A DNA stretch of 64,000 nucleotides from Phyllosticta citriasiana (Eukaryota; Ascomycota; Dothideomycetes; Botryosphaeriales; Phyllostictaceae): NCBI GenBank assembly GCA_038021145.1, contig JBBPHT010000008.1, forward strand, positions 186,001 to 250,000. Direction: 5' to 3'. The stretch's first letter is position 1, and every line of letters begins with the position of its first letter. Positions 1 through 11,448 of this stretch are shown here, in pieces. Below the pieces are notes generated by a model that was not told where the DNA came from, did no database searches, and saw only the letters and a program-made list of their open reading frames with translations. Both the position numbers and the translations under genes were made by a program.

Positions 1-1004
1 CAGTAGTCACAGGCTTTAATAAATGCCAAGGGCGTCGGTAAGGATGAGGGATAAGTTACATCAGGCCAAGAAGAACGGAGCGTGCGGACAGACGAATTCC
101 TGCGATAACCGCCACATCTAACGGCAGCGCGGGCGGTTGCGGCCCATTCGCGTCACCGATCACAACATGGAGACTCGGGAGCCCGTGCCCTTTACGGCGG
201 GTATATAAGCATAGCTGCGCCTGTCCGTAGCATCCGATGGAGTCGTCTCCGTCGTCGTCGAGTGCATTCGACCACCCCGAGACAGGATCGCACGGCGGGA
301 GATATTCAAGGCCCGGGAGGCTCGTGGAGACCGACGGGCCGTGGCCAAGAGGACGGCAACATGCTACCGAGCGCATCTTGAAGACTTGTCGCGGAGGTGA
401 AGTAGATGCAACTGGATTTTGCAGGAAACAAGGCACGTCAAAGATGTCGATGATGGCAGCGGCCTCGAACAAGGTTAGGTGGCACAAGGGGGAGGCGTCG
501 TCTCGCGACAGTCATTCGACCGGCAGAGACGCTGGCGTGACGGACAGGGCGGCATCGGAAGACCGGGACCGGACGCAGAGGAGACTTTTGGCAGGGCCGA
601 GATATGTCCACGCCCCGCCGACCCTATCCCTGCCTGTTCCGAGAAACATTCGTCGCCCTGCCCAGACAACTGCTCCTGCGCGACAAGAAAGACTCACATC
701 AGACTTCTGCACGGCGGAGGATAGGGGGCTCTGCTTCCGATTGTGTTGCGCTTTTTTCAATCATCTCTTCACATGCTAACGTGACAAGGCAGTGCCTGTC
801 ATACAAACTCGGACTCCCGGCATGGCCTCCTTATGTTTGGCAAGATATATACCAGCCGGCGCTGGTCCCAATGGGGGGTGTTTACTCCCCGTCAGTACGC
901 AAAGCCTTGATTCAATCATCAATCATCCTCCTTGACAAGATCACATCAGACAAATTTTACCTCATTGCCTAGTTGTGGAAAGACCAAGCAAACTCAACAC
1001 CATC
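1..1004. other. Left-edge intergenic region
   Basis: I can support no gene in this stretch. The longest open frame (minus strand, 56-487) has no family resemblance I recognise. A second minus-strand frame around 160-350 has an Arg/Ser/Ala-rich, presequence-like composition and could be an exon of a gene continuing off the left edge, but I found no convincing splice partner. A TATA-like element (ATATATA, about 845-851) lies roughly 155 nt upstream of the gene starting at 1005 and may belong to its promoter. Confidence 0.4.
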
Positions 1005-1814
1005 ATGGCCACCACAACCATATCAACATCAACCACCACCACTTCGAGAAGAAGACCCACCATTACCCTGCGAGCCGAGCAACAACCCACCAAGCCACTC
1101 GCAGTCACTCCATTCATCCAGCAAGAACACCAGCAACAACAAAAGACATCCCCCTTCCTGCGTCTGCCGGGCGAGCTCCGCAATCAAATCTACGAGCACC
1201 TCCTGACATCGCCCTCGCTGCCCTCGCTGCAACAAAAAGCAAGGAACTGCCACACGGCCACCGCCTGCAGCAAGCTTCCACGCGCCGACATCCACCCAGC
1301 CATCCTCAGTACCTGCCGCCAGATTCACGCCGAAGCAACGCCCATCCTGTACGCGCGCAACACATTCGCCGCGCACCCGTCTCTGCTGGCCAAGATGCCA
1401 CACCTGGTGCGGCCTTCGCGCCCCGTCCTCGCCAACAGCGTCATCAACCAAATCCGGCACTGGCGCGTCGCAGTCCGTCTCGACACCGACGCGCTGTACA
1501 GCGCAGCCGACGTTGCCGCCTCCTTCTCCGGCGCCGACAGCCTCGAGCTCGACGTGTGGCAGGCCGCCTTCAGCGACGCGTGTGACTACGCTGCGCTGCG
1601 CCTGTTCGAGGACGTGCGCGGCGTCGGCCGCGTAAAGATCAACGGTGCCGTCGAACCGCGCTTTGCCCACTGGCTCGAGCTCGTCATGATGAGCCCGCCT
1701 GACTCCGACGACGATTTGGCTCGTGGTGCCAGCACCCCCGCGTACGTCGAGTGTGATGGCGAGGATGGCCGCAGGATGCCGACGGATTTGCGCACGCGGC
1801 CGTCGTGGTTGTGA
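1005..1814 (+). CDS. 2EXR/F-box-like domain protein
   Basis: Single-exon gene for a 269-residue protein. The first 45 residues are a low-complexity Thr/Gln-rich leader. Then comes the fungal 2EXR/F-box-like hallmark: FLRLPGELRNQIYEHLL followed some 50 residues later by ILSTCRQIHAEATPILYARN. This family is very common and expanded in Pezizomycotina. Members are often named after F-boxes, but few have a known function, so a role as a substrate adaptor is only an inference. The C-terminal 100 residues carry no motif I recognise. I chose the ATG at 1005; the frame extends upstream only to a GTG at 975. A TATA-like element lies about 155 nt upstream. Confidence 0.8.
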   Translation: MATTTISTSTTTTSRRRPTITLRAEQQPTKPLAVTPFIQQEHQQQQKTSPFLRLPGELRNQIYEHLLTSPSLPSLQQKARNCHTATACSKLPRADIHPAILSTCRQIHAEATPILYARNTFAAHPSLLAKMPHLVRPSRPVLANSVINQIRHWRVAVRLDTDALYSAADVAASFSGADSLELDVWQAAFSDACDYAALRLFEDVRGVGRVKINGAVEPRFAHWLELVMMSPPDSDDDLARGASTPAYVECDGEDGRRMPTDLRTRPSWL

Positions 1815-2294
1815 GGGGAGGGGTGACGTTGCGCTTCTGGCACGGGGAATTGAACTGAAGGGTTCTGCATTGCATGGAATGGCGTTTTGGGATTGGATTG
1901 GGATGGGCTGGGACTGGGACTGGAAAACCTTTTTCGTTTTATACCTGGGGTAGACAATAAGTGTTTTTGGGTCCTTTTCGTTTGTGGTTTGGCAGACGGA
2001 ACAAGACGAAGAAGAACAATGAGAGATACCCAACTCTGCACCAATCGAACACAACATTCTTCTAAACTCTTTTGTGCCCTTTTGAAAATGACAAGATAGC
2101 GTTCGGTCAGTCCGGATAGCTGACAAGAGCCCCTCTAGCGCAAGCTGAATGTTCAATTCGAAATTCTTTTTCATTGACGCCGCAGCAGCGCGGCGCTTTG
2201 CGGTGAAGCGCCAGGTACCTATCTCGAAGTACAGGCACATAATCTTTACAGACGTGACGCGAACACGCCGTCTTTTGATATGATGATGATGATG

Positions 2295-2339
<45 letters not shown>

Positions 2340-2672
2340 CAAACAAAGAGGCCCCTTTGATCCAGCCAACGCCGTATTTCGCCCACCCGCCGAATCCCAT
2401 TGTAGCACACCCCCCAACGCGCGTGCTTTTCGTTCAGTCCACACCGACATCAGAGTGTTGAGAGAGGAACACGGATTCAGAGCAACTGCTGCTTTTTCCA
2501 CTTCACCTCACCTTGCCCGAATCCCCAGGTCTGCTGCCTAGGAAAACAAATCCCACCCGCCATCCAAGAAAGAAGCGCGTCTATCAGCCCTGCGAGCGTC
2601 GATGCCTCCGCTCCTCTTCCTAAATTCGGCAAGCTCCTCCCAACACATCTTCCAGCCAAGGCGACGTGCGGC
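1815..2672. other. Intergenic region between convergent genes
   Basis: This is the 3' flank of the 2EXR-like gene (+) and of NHP2 (-). It contains a (GAT)n microsatellite at 2280-2339. Long minus-strand frames cross it and read the repeat as a His run, but they are antisense shadows of the 1005-1814 gene. I see no gene here. Confidence 0.6.
2280..2339. repeat. (GAT)n trinucleotide microsatellite
   Basis: About 20 near-perfect GAT/ATG units with one interruption (GAG). It lies between the 3' ends of two convergent genes. On the minus strand it would read as poly-His or poly-Ser, which creates a spurious long frame. Confidence 0.95.
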
Positions 2673-3454
2673 TCAACGCGTCAAGCCGCTCTGCGCCTTC
2701 AGCACAGCCTTCACAATGCCCTCATACGCCTCCTTGAACTCGGTCTCATCGTCGGGCTTGACGGCGTCGTTCTTCCTGCCGGCGGCGCGGTCCTTGCACA
2801 GCATGACGACGGAGGTGGGGCGCTTGGTGTTGCCGGCGGCGCCCAGCTCGGCGCGCGACGCGACGAAGATGTACGGGATGTTGTGGTCCTCGCACAGCAC
2901 GGGGATGTGCGAGATGACGTCCATGGGCGAGATGTCGGCGGCGATGACGACGACGGCCGACGGGTCCGACACGGTGGATGAGGCGGGCAGGTGGGTGCTC
3001 GATTTGCGCACCGCCTTGACGACTTCTTTGACGCCGCGCTTGAGCGTCTTGTTCTTCGCCGCTGTGTTGGTGCCGATTGGGTTAGCTGCTGGTTACTGGT
3101 GGAGTGGGTTGTCAATTTGGGGAATGGGTAGATTGACGTACCCTTCTTGACCGTCTTGAAAATCTTCTTGGTCACCTTGTCGTCGGCGAGCGGCACGGCA
3201 AAGGGCACCAGCGCGCCTCTGATGACGCCCTTGGCGTCCTCGTCGCCGCTGTCTTCGGCCGCCGTCTCCGTCTTGACGACCAACTTGGACTCGACGGGCT
3301 TTTTGTCGTCGCTGATGCTGGCAATCAGCGCCTCGGTGACGTGCTCGGAAGTCTTCTTTTCCTTCTTGTCCTTCTTGCTCTTCTTGACGCCGTCCGACTC
3401 GGAGCGCTTCTCCTTCTTCTCCTTCTTGTCCTTGACCTGCTTTTCCTTGGCCAT
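2673..3454 (-). CDS. NHP2: H/ACA snoRNP subunit NHP2 (L7Ae family)
   Basis: Exons on the minus strand are 3142-3454 and 2673-3061. They join in phase (GTACGT donor, CAG acceptor) to give 233 residues. The C-terminal ~125 residues are an L7Ae/L30e RNA-binding domain: an NKTLKRGVKEVVKAVRK block, then VVIAADISPMDVISHIPVLCE and IPYIFVASRAELGAA. That order is typical of NHP2, one of the four core H/ACA proteins that guide pseudouridylation of rRNA in the nucleolus and also stabilise some non-coding RNAs. The N-terminal ~100 residues are a Lys/Glu/Ser-rich basic extension longer than in yeast NHP2 (156 aa), presumably nucleolar-localising. L7Ae paralogues such as SNU13 lack such an extension, which supports NHP2. 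The start is the first ATG of the open exon. Confidence 0.93.
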
Positions 3455-4231
3455 TGTTGCGGCGGCGGTGTCTGTTTGGGTTGCTGGAGGGTGGGTTTGG
3501 AGAGAAGGTCGGTGGTGGTTGTTGTTGGGGCGTGGAGCTGACCCGTCTCGCGCGTGGATAGCTCTGCGGTGGTGGTCGGCTGGTGGTGCTGTGCGGGAAA
3601 TCCAAAAATTTCGAGAGCTCAGACCATGGCCTAATCAGGTATAGCGCCCCTCGACATCAACTTCCGAGCCACCGGTCCAACTCCGAGCTCTGCCCTCCAT
3701 CTTCCATCTCGACTCGACTTTCCATTACGTTGCGGGAGAGCTTATCGCACAATTATTGACTGACTGCCGACATGCATGGATTTGAAAGATAATTGGGAAT
3801 TCTTTTTCTCTCAGGCACAGAGTCCAAACCTCCAGCTTTCGACGTCTCACCGTTCACCAGATTTTCTAGATGTCTCTTGTCCTTTCCTTCTTACATGCTC
3901 AATCAGTCAAGCGTTCAATTTCTCATCTCACTTTCTTCTTTTCGCAAGAGTCAGTTAGTTTCTTTCAACCATCTCAAAAACGGCCGACTGCTTCTAGAAC
4001 CATCGCAGTCTCCGCCTCAAGGCTCAAGGGACGCACACACAACCACCACGCAGCCCATGGGCATATGACAGCAACAGACACAACAAGACCAACAAGGATT
4101 CTCATGCGTCGTCACGACTGGCTGGATACATTCAAGCTCTATATATACATGGAGAAGAACTTTTCAGCATGGTCCAACATCCACGAAACAAGAAGCGCTC
4201 AAACCCCGACGAGACCCAACTCTCCAACCGC
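3455..4231. other. NHP2 promoter / LPMO 3' flank
   Basis: This 777-nt stretch lies between two minus-strand genes. It holds the upstream region of NHP2 and the downstream region of the LPMO gene. Only short frames without family resemblance occur here; I see no gene. Confidence 0.6.
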
Positions 4232-5394
4232 TTAGCAGTCGTACTCGTCGTCGCCAGTCGAAGCCACGTTAGCCGCAGAGGGGGTAGCCTGAGCGGCGGG
4301 AGTCGTCTTCGCAACAGTCTGCAGCGTCGTGGGCGTAGCAGCGACAGGAGTCGACGCAACAACGGGAGTCGTAGCAGGGGTGCCAGCAGCAGGGGTGCCA
4401 GCAGCAGGAGTAGAACCACCGGACGACGAGCCACCAGCACCAGACCATAGCGCCGGGCCCGGGATGGGGTAGTCGGAGACGGTGTCGTAGATGTTGAAGA
4501 CGAGGTCCTTCTCGGTGTAGAGGGAGCCGCCGGCGACGCCGTCGGCGGGCAGGGCCTCCGAGCCGGATCCCGTCACCTTGACGTTGTAGCACTGCGGGTA
4601 GGGCTGGGCGCCGCCGGCAGTGCCGGCGCTGTGCAGCGCGATGATCTCGTTGCGCAGCACGTAGTTGCCTGCCTTGAGCGCGGATGGGATCGTCGCTACC
4701 GTCTTGTTGTTCTCGCGCAGCTTGTCTGTTGCCCAGACTTGCTCGTCCGTCGTGCCCGGCGTGAGGAGGCCCTGGTGGGTTGTTGGTCAGCAAGAGAAGA
4801 GAAGAGGAGAGAAGAGGGGAGAGACGGCGCGGTTGCGCTGTTGATGACTTACGCTCTGGTACACCTTGGTCCACTTCAGGTCCGTCACCGAGAGGCTGGT
4901 GCAGTCGCCCGTCGCGCCGTCACCGCAAGGAGCCATGTACTGGTGGTCGTCATTAGCCATTGGAAGTAAAGCCGTTGCATTAACGTCTTTCTTACAGTAG
5001 CGATTGGTCCCTTGTGCGACTCGGGCCAGCCGCTACCGCCACCAAACTGGCCCCAGACAATGTTGAGGTCAGCGCCAGCCGCAGCATTCATGTACGCGGT
5101 GGCAGCGGTGGCGTTGTCGTGGCAGTTCATGCTTTCGCTGGAAAAGTCGGTAACGGGACCCATGCCGTAGCCGCCGGCGTGCCATGCCGCAACATCGGGG
5201 ACGGGGTTCTCGCTGAGGCACCGTTAGCAAATCTCGACAACCCAACGCAACGTACTCTGAATGGCAGCTTACTAGACGTAGTTGGGGCTCCAGCCCTCGT
5301 AGGTCTTGCCGCCCGTGCTAATGTCGACGATGACGCCGTGAGCAGAGACCGAGGCAGCGCCAGCTGCGAGAAGGGCCAAAGTCTTGCGAGACAT
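4232..5394 (-). CDS. AA9 lytic polysaccharide monooxygenase (secreted)
   Basis: Four exons on the minus strand: 5273-5394, 4996-5212, 4853-4939, 4232-4771. They total 321 residues. A secreted copper enzyme that oxidatively cleaves cellulose or hemicellulose. Residues 1-18 are a signal peptide ending SVSA, so the mature protein begins with His19, the N-terminal histidine of the copper-binding histidine brace. The second brace His is H107 in the ESHKGP motif. The axial Tyr is Y204 in PQCYN, with second-shell H189 (ALH) and Q202; C71 and C203 fit the conserved disulfide. The domain ends near residue 245 and is followed by a low-complexity Ala/Thr/Pro/Ser tail of about 75 residues ending in an acidic DDEYDC. 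There is no CBM1. All active-site residues are present, so the gene looks functional. Substrate and regioselectivity cannot be told from sequence alone. Confidence 0.95.
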
Positions 5395-6654
5395 GATTGC
5401 AAAGTGAGTGAGTGCTGGGAATGAATGAATGGGTGGGGTTTCGAAAAGATAGAACACGGCACCGGGCCTAAAGGAAGTCAAGCAAGAGAGAGTGAGAGAG
5501 TGAAGGTGAGCGAAGAAGAAAAGGAGTTTGTATCTTGTTCCACACAGTAGAAAGACGCTGGCCACGGCCACACCCGGCCAAGGCAGATAGCATATATACG
5601 TGCTATAGAAGAAACTCGACACGACTCCACACTACCGTGCTCGTCCGTCCTGGCGCTGTCTCGAGAAGAGGGCAGGGCAGTAAGCGCTTCGCCCTGCGCC
5701 ATGTGGGTCCGCTCAATATGGACTCGGTATTTCTGGGCGACGGCGGGCCTGGCTGGCGGACAAGCACCAACAAAGGCCATCCCATCTGTCTGTCTCCCTC
5801 TCCCTTCATCTCTGTCTCGCAGCAAGTCTTGGGACGGGGTTGCGGTGGTGTAGCAGCAAGCCATTCAGGCGCCTGGGCGTACGGGCGACATTCCATCAAT
5901 GGAAGCGATCGACGGCCGTCGTTAGCGACGTTTGGCTAAACGCACGCGCTGCAGCAGCGACGTCTAAGGTACCTACCCGAACGACTTGAAACGGGGTTGT
6001 TTTTTTTTTTCCCTTTTTTTTTTTTCCATGCCGCTTCATGTTGTTTCGTGTCGCTCGTCTCGACCCGACGATCCCCCGTAGTTGGTGGTCCACCGCAGCC
6101 GAGCACACTCTTTTTTTATATATATATATTTTTTTCGAGCTGTTCGTGGTGTGATTGGTTGCAAAAGGGGACATTTCGACAAGTCGTCCCTTTTCTGGCG
6201 ACGTCGTTTTCGCTTGTGGTTCCCAGACAAGAGTGAGTGCAGCTGTGCTGCGGCCATGAGCATCTGATGGAATTGAAGACATTGTTCTTGGCGTGCAGTC
6301 GTTTCGAAGACGAATGTTTGATCATCATCGGCTGCGAGTGATTTTTTTTCCGCTGGACTGGACTGGACTGGACTGGATGGACTGGATGGACGGCTTTTTC
6401 CAAAGTGTGCAGCAACCTCTTGCCTTCAAATCTTCCATATGCAAGCCTCGTACCACATGCACCACCAAACTCCTCCACGACGGACTGTCTGCGTCGGTTC
6501 CTGAGTGGGCGGTGTGCAACCTCCTCGTCTGGCTTTAGGACAAACCGTCCAACGGCCCGCGCATCCAAAGCCAACTCCAGGACCTCTCTGTCATCCACAC
6601 CGCGTCCAAGCTCCTCCCCTGATGCGCTACCTGTAGGTACGGGAGCCATTGCTC
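5395..6654. other. LPMO promoter and PEX11 3' flank
   Basis: This 1.26-kb region holds the upstream sequence of the LPMO gene (-) and the downstream sequence of the Pex11-like gene (-). It contains homopolymer T runs at about 5999-6025 and 6111-6134 and a GGACT repeat at about 6355-6390. None of the frames resembles a known protein. Confidence 0.55.
5593..5598 (-). promoter_or_regulatory. TATA-like element of the LPMO gene
   Basis: TATATA on the minus strand about 200 nt upstream of the LPMO start. A CT-rich stretch (coding-strand sense) lies between it and the ATG at about 5480-5520. TATA followed by a pyrimidine-rich initiator region is the usual core-promoter layout of inducible fungal genes. 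The assignment rests on position and composition only. Confidence 0.4.
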
Positions 6655-7674
6655 TTACAAGGCCGTGAGCTTCCACTTCTCGTACAACCCCACGCCGCCG
6701 GCCACGATGCCCAAGAAGCCAATCCAAGCGTCGCTGATGAAGCCCTCCTCGGTGCTCCAGTGCAGCGTCATGGGGGCCCACGCCAAGTTGCTGACGAGCT
6801 GCTTCCACCACGCGAGCGCCTTTGCCCTCTTGCTCTCCTCGTCCTCTGCCGCTGCCACCCTCTTGTCGCCATCATCATCGTCGCCATTGCTCTCCTTCGC
6901 CCACACCCACCCCAACCGCACCAACTCGAGTCCCACGTACGCGGCCCAGAACCGCGAACTCCACACCCACCACCGCGCAACGCGCCGCTTGCCCTTCTCC
7001 CCCGTCACCCACGCGCCGTTCAACACGCCCTTGTCCGCCAGGTACGCGGCGTTCTCGAGCGCCTGGAACGCCGCCGTCGCCGCAACCTCGGCCCAGACGA
7101 GCGCGCGCTGCACATAATCCTTCCTCTCACCCCCCTCCCTCCACACCCCCCGCGCCCACGTATACACATCCAACAACGCCCACAGCCTAACAAAAACGCG
7201 AAAGTCGCCGACCAGCGCCGCAAGCTTGGTCATGGATTCTGTCGCGCGGCTGGCGCGCGCCAGCGCCGACGAGGCAGGCAGCGTCGCGATCAGCGTCTCG
7301 CCGGGCAGCAGGGCGCCGCCGGTGGCCTTGATGGCCAGCGCGGCGGCGAAGCGCTGCAGCCGCGCCGACACGTAGGCGCGCGTGTGCGCCGCCACGAACG
7401 TCAGCGTGTAGGACAGCGTGCACAGGAGTGAGTCGGTGCCTGAGGGCGTTGAGAGGAGGCGTGAGAGGCGGAGGAGGAGTGCGTCCGTGGTTGTGAGGAC
7501 GCGGCGGATTTGGGGTGTGTGGGCTTTCGCTGCTGCGCCTGTGGGGGACGGCTTTTCGCTCGACGAGGGCGCGGGCGCTGCTGTTTTTGCGGGTATGGGC
7601 TCTGGTGCTGATGACGGCGCTGGCGGCGCTGCGTCTGCTCCTGTTGTTGTTGCTGCTGCTGCTGCTGCGTCCAT
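6655..7674 (-). CDS. Peroxisomal membrane biogenesis protein, Pex11C-like
   Basis: Single-exon gene for a 339-residue protein. Pex11-family proteins insert in the peroxisomal membrane and elongate and constrict it before fission. After an Ala/Pro-rich N-terminal 60 residues, a Pex11 core runs to the C-terminus. It has the FRVFVRLWALLDVYTWARG segment near residue 160, a Trp/aromatic membrane-associated stretch (RRVARWWVWSSRFWAAYVG), and a terminal block with LAWAPMTLHWSTEEGFI and a hydrophobic segment (WIGFLGIVAGGVGLYE). This arrangement matches the fungal Pex11C-type subgroup better than canonical Pex11. The extreme GC3 and the Ala/Pro leader are unusual but continuous with the reading frame. 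The start is the ATG at 7674, which sits just before a CAG/GCT-type repeat encoding poly-Ala. Confidence 0.82.
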   Translation of the reverse strand: MDAAAAAATTTGADAAPPAPSSAPEPIPAKTAAPAPSSSEKPSPTGAAAKAHTPQIRRVLTTTDALLLRLSRLLSTPSGTDSLLCTLSYTLTFVAAHTRAYVSARLQRFAAALAIKATGGALLPGETLIATLPASSALARASRATESMTKLAALVGDFRVFVRLWALLDVYTWARGVWREGGERKDYVQRALVWAEVAATAAFQALENAAYLADKGVLNGAWVTGEKGKRRVARWWVWSSRFWAAYVGLELVRLGWVWAKESNGDDDDGDKRVAAAEDEESKRAKALAWWKQLVSNLAWAPMTLHWSTEEGFISDAWIGFLGIVAGGVGLYEKWKLTAL

Positions 7675-8129
7675 GATAAGGGAGAGAGGTCGGTCCGGTC
7701 CGTGGAGGTGTCTGCCGTAATAGCGTAGATATTTACAGAGAGAAACAGAAGAGAAATCACAAGAGCACGCCGGTCTAGACGTCTTGATGGTCTAAATGCA
7801 ATGCCAGCTGATGTGGTCGAAGGAGAAACAAAGTGTTCACGGAAACAAAAAAGCGCGGCATGGCGGGCATGTGGACTGGCTTGCTCTGCGACCGATAAGC
7901 CGAGGTCTTGCAGTTGCCGGGCACGACGGAATGATGCCGAAGTTGCATGCATGCCTGCCCTTCGCACCATCTAATCGATCGTCGCCGACATCTCGGAGGG
8001 CGCCCGGTTCGCTTGACCTTAACGTCGCCACCATGCTGTGATTTTTGTACAGTTGAGCTTCATTCCCGTACACCCGCCCGTCGGCTGATGCATTTTTTCC
8101 AGCCTGGTATACACAAACGTAGGTTGAAT
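7675..8129. other. PEX11 promoter / VPS16 3' flank
   Basis: This 455-nt spacer between two minus-strand genes has no open frame with family resemblance. I see nothing further in it. Confidence 0.6.
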
Positions 8130-10794
8130 CTACCTCTTCGTCCCACCCAACTGCCCAATCATCCTCTCAATTTCGTGCACCGCCGCGCCACTCGACTTAC
8201 CCTTCAACTCGACCAACGTATTCATATCTTTAGCCTTGAGCGCCTCCTCGCCCGCTCGCGTAAGCAAGCCGCATTTAACAAACATCTCGACACGGTCCTG
8301 GGGCGGCAGGTTCGTGCACTTGGGCACAAACAGCGCCGCCGTGCGCGTATTCCCCGCCGCCAAGCACTCGTTGAAAAACGGCTCCCACCCAATCGGGCTC
8401 TTGCGCTGCTTCGATATCTCTTCGAGCTCGCTCCAGTCGCGCTTGGCCACCAGTCCGCGCAGCCGCACCCACCAAAACGAACGGTCGGGGATTTTGAACT
8501 CGGATTGTACTTTGGCCGCGCGCTTCATGTGGCCCGCACGCACCATGCGGAACAGCGTTTCGTTGACCGACAGGCCGACGACGCTGATGCCTGGATTGTT
8601 GGGATTGCCGCTGCCGCCGCCAAGGTCCTTTTCGAATGCTTCTTGAAGCTTGAGAAGACGCTGCGCTTCGTCGAGAGCCTTGACATTGAAGCCGTGCTCG
8701 CGCGAATCGTGGAGCAGCTTAGCCGCAAGCTTCAGTTTATCGATGCGCGCCGCTACAGTTGGCTGGACGAGAGCCTCGGCGACAAGCAGGTTGGCACCGT
8801 CCAGACGCCGATCATCCTGGTAGTACAGGTCCTTGAGCAGCTCGCGGTCTTGGTCGAGGGCTGACGACTCGACCAGCGCTGTTGCTACCGGCCGCGACGT
8901 CACAGTACGGAAGAAGCTGGCGAGTGTCAGCTGCTTCTTGAGATGTGTCAGCACATGGAACACAAGGTCTGAGTCGCCCGACTCAATGGCCTTGTCCAAA
9001 GCAATCGTGTCCTCTTTCATGTCGAGCAGTAGTGGCACTTGTTTGCCCGCACGCGGCTCGTAATCGAGCAGTTCGGTAGCTAGACGAGAGCGCCCTTCGT
9101 CGTAAGCGGCGCTGGCGATCTCTTCAAACGAGATTCCTGGCTTGCCCGAGAGCTTCTGCACAATGAGGCGGCAGATGCTCTCTTCGTCGTCATTTGAGAG
9201 GCGCACCTTTTGGCTCGCCCAATGCACGTATATGCGGTCGGTTGGTAGGCGGAGGTAGTCGGAAATCTTGAGGGCCAGCTGGTACTCGTGACGGTTGATG
9301 AGGCGCTCAATCAGCTTCTCTGGTGTCAATCGCATATACTGATCGTAAGAGAGCGGGAGGCCAATCTCGAAGAAGCGGACGGCATTGAGCACACGCAGAA
9401 TCTCGCACATTTCGACAAAATCGTCGCTGTTGTACAGATCCAGCACAGACTTGCCGAATGACGCGGCCTTGAGGAGCTGCTTTTGCCAATGAATGCTGTA
9501 TTCGTGCCCAGCTGCCTTGATACAAGTGTCGACTGCTTCGGCCAGGTTTGGTCGGATCAGTTGAATCAAGTCATCAGCCTTGGGTGACTTTCTCTCCAAG
9601 TGGTCCACTGCCTCCAATAGAATGGCCGCAGGAGACTCGGAGCCCAGGCGAAACGTTTCCTCGGTGACGTCTGGAACTCTGTAGATGAATTCGCACAGCT
9701 CGTTTGTGAGAATGCGGATGCCGTCGACGTCTGTAATTAGGTGCACCCAGCTGTCGTAAAAGAACTTTGTGCCCGAGCCATTGGGACCCACGACATGAAT
9801 CTCGTCCTCCCACGCGAGGATCACGGCACTGTTGCCGCACCACTGCATGTCCTTGGGCATTGTTCTCGCTCTCGAGTCATACTCCGAGAGCTTGTTTTGA
9901 AAGTCGCTGCTGACGACCCAGACCTTGCTGTCCTCGGTGTAGAGCGCCACGTACTTGCCATTGGGGGATACGCTGGTATGCCTGAAGGGACCACGTTGGA
10001 GGAGACGGTCCTCGCAGTCGGTTGCATCGACAAGGTATATGGTTTCACCAATGGCCAGCAGGACCTCGACGGAGCGCGAAAGGGTTTCGGTTGGGGGTAT
10101 AATGGCCCAGGACTCGACGGGATCCTCGGGCGGAGTAGCAAGCAGCTTTGGGCGAGGGTCGCCATATCTCGACACGGACACGAGCCGGTTGTTGTTGAGC
10201 AGGGCGACGAAGCCAGAGCCCCAGAAGCGACACGCGCGCACGCCAACCTCGTCGGCGCCGTTGCCCAGCGAAAAGGGCGTAAAGTCACCCTGCAGGTCCT
10301 GGTAGCAGCGCACCGAGCCGTCTTCTGAAATGATGAGCAGCTGCTCTTCCGACGACCACCCCAGGCCCTTGATGGAGCCCTTGTCCCAGCCGATGCTGCG
10401 GAGGAGTTTGCCAGCGCAGCTGTAAATGTCTATGGTCGACTTTGCGGCCTGGGTGCCGCGGTAGGATTGGATTTTGGATTCATCGCGATAGATTGCTGCG
10501 GAACACGGTCAGCGGCGGAGAGCTTGGGCGCGCGTGCGGAGGGTGCATACCTACAGCGCCGCTGTAGGGAGCTCCGACGACGACGTAGTTTTCGAGCTCG
10601 AGGTCCTGGTCAAAGACGTCGGTGTAGAGTTGGAGCTTGCGGTAGAAGCGGTCGCCTACCCGCTCCCAGTCAGCGGTTGGCTTCATGGTGGACCGAGAGG
10701 CGTGGGCGGGCTCATGTTGGTTGTTGGTCGGCGAGCTCGAGCTCGTGCTGTGCGGTCGAGTTGGCGCATCCTGGTCCTGGTCCTGGTCCGACAT
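8130..10794 (-). CDS. VPS16: VPS16, core subunit of HOPS/CORVET tethering complexes
   Basis: Two exons, 10551-10794 and 8130-10495, join in phase to give 869 residues. VPS16 is a class C Vps protein of the core shared by HOPS and CORVET. These complexes tether endosomes and vacuoles before SNARE-mediated fusion; VPS16 binds VPS33. The N-terminal half reads as the beta-propeller-like Vps16_N domain (WERVGDRFYRKLQLYTDVFD at the start, then GWSSEEQLLIISEDGSV). The C-terminal half is the helical Vps16_C solenoid (DRSFWWVRLRGLVAKRDW, IGWEPFFNECL). The first ATG (10794) adds a 36-residue Gln/Asp/Ser-rich leader; the usual family start, MKPTADWERVG, is an in-frame ATG at 10686, which gives 833 residues. 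That size is closer to typical fungal VPS16, so the downstream start may be the real one. Confidence 0.95.
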
Positions 10795-11448
10795 GGTCCC
10801 GCACCTCAGTCACTGCTCCAACGTCATTCTTCAACATCAACATTTGTATTTCTTCACGAGTCGTGGCAATTGTCCAGTTGGCATATTGTCTCGATGCGGC
10901 CTTGTGCAACACTCTTTTGCATGGCTCGCAGCCTGAATGGGAGCGAAGCCCGGGCCTATCGTCTGCCGTTCAAGACATGACGACCTGACTCCAACAGCTA
11001 CCTCCGGATTCATCAGATAGGGGGCCAAAAATTCGTGGGCCGCGTCTTTCATTGAAGACCATTCTCATGTTGCGCACCATCTTCCAATCAGCTCATTTCA
11101 GTAAGAAGTCCCCAACAGTGTACACAGAACATTGTCGCGCAGAAAACAGCGGCTGTCGCGTGACAATCAACGGATCCTCCCGCGCGGCGTCACCTCTTTT
11201 TCACCAGAGATCCCCAATACTGCACACCCGAAAAACTCAAATACTATCTCCTAGACACTCCAATGGAGCGAGTAATCATTCTCTCTCACACCTTATAGTG
11301 AGATGAGCGACCACCTGCGTCAAATCTCAGTCGCAGACGACGGAGGAAGAGCCAGGGGAAAGGGCAATTAAATCCCCAGACATCAAAAGCAACTTTGCAT
11401 CGGGATCTTTGAGACTGGTATTGTCTAGAGCAGCGGCTGGAGAAAAAT
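10795..11448. other. Divergent spacer VPS16 / HET
   Basis: This 654-nt region lies between the divergent starts of VPS16 (-) and the damaged HET gene (+). I found no open frame with recognisable similarity. It presumably holds the VPS16 promoter. Confidence 0.55.

Noticed and set aside
1029..2501. 490-codon minus-strand frame with a His run
   Set aside because: It is antisense to the 2EXR-like gene and its His run comes from a GAT microsatellite; no family resemblance.
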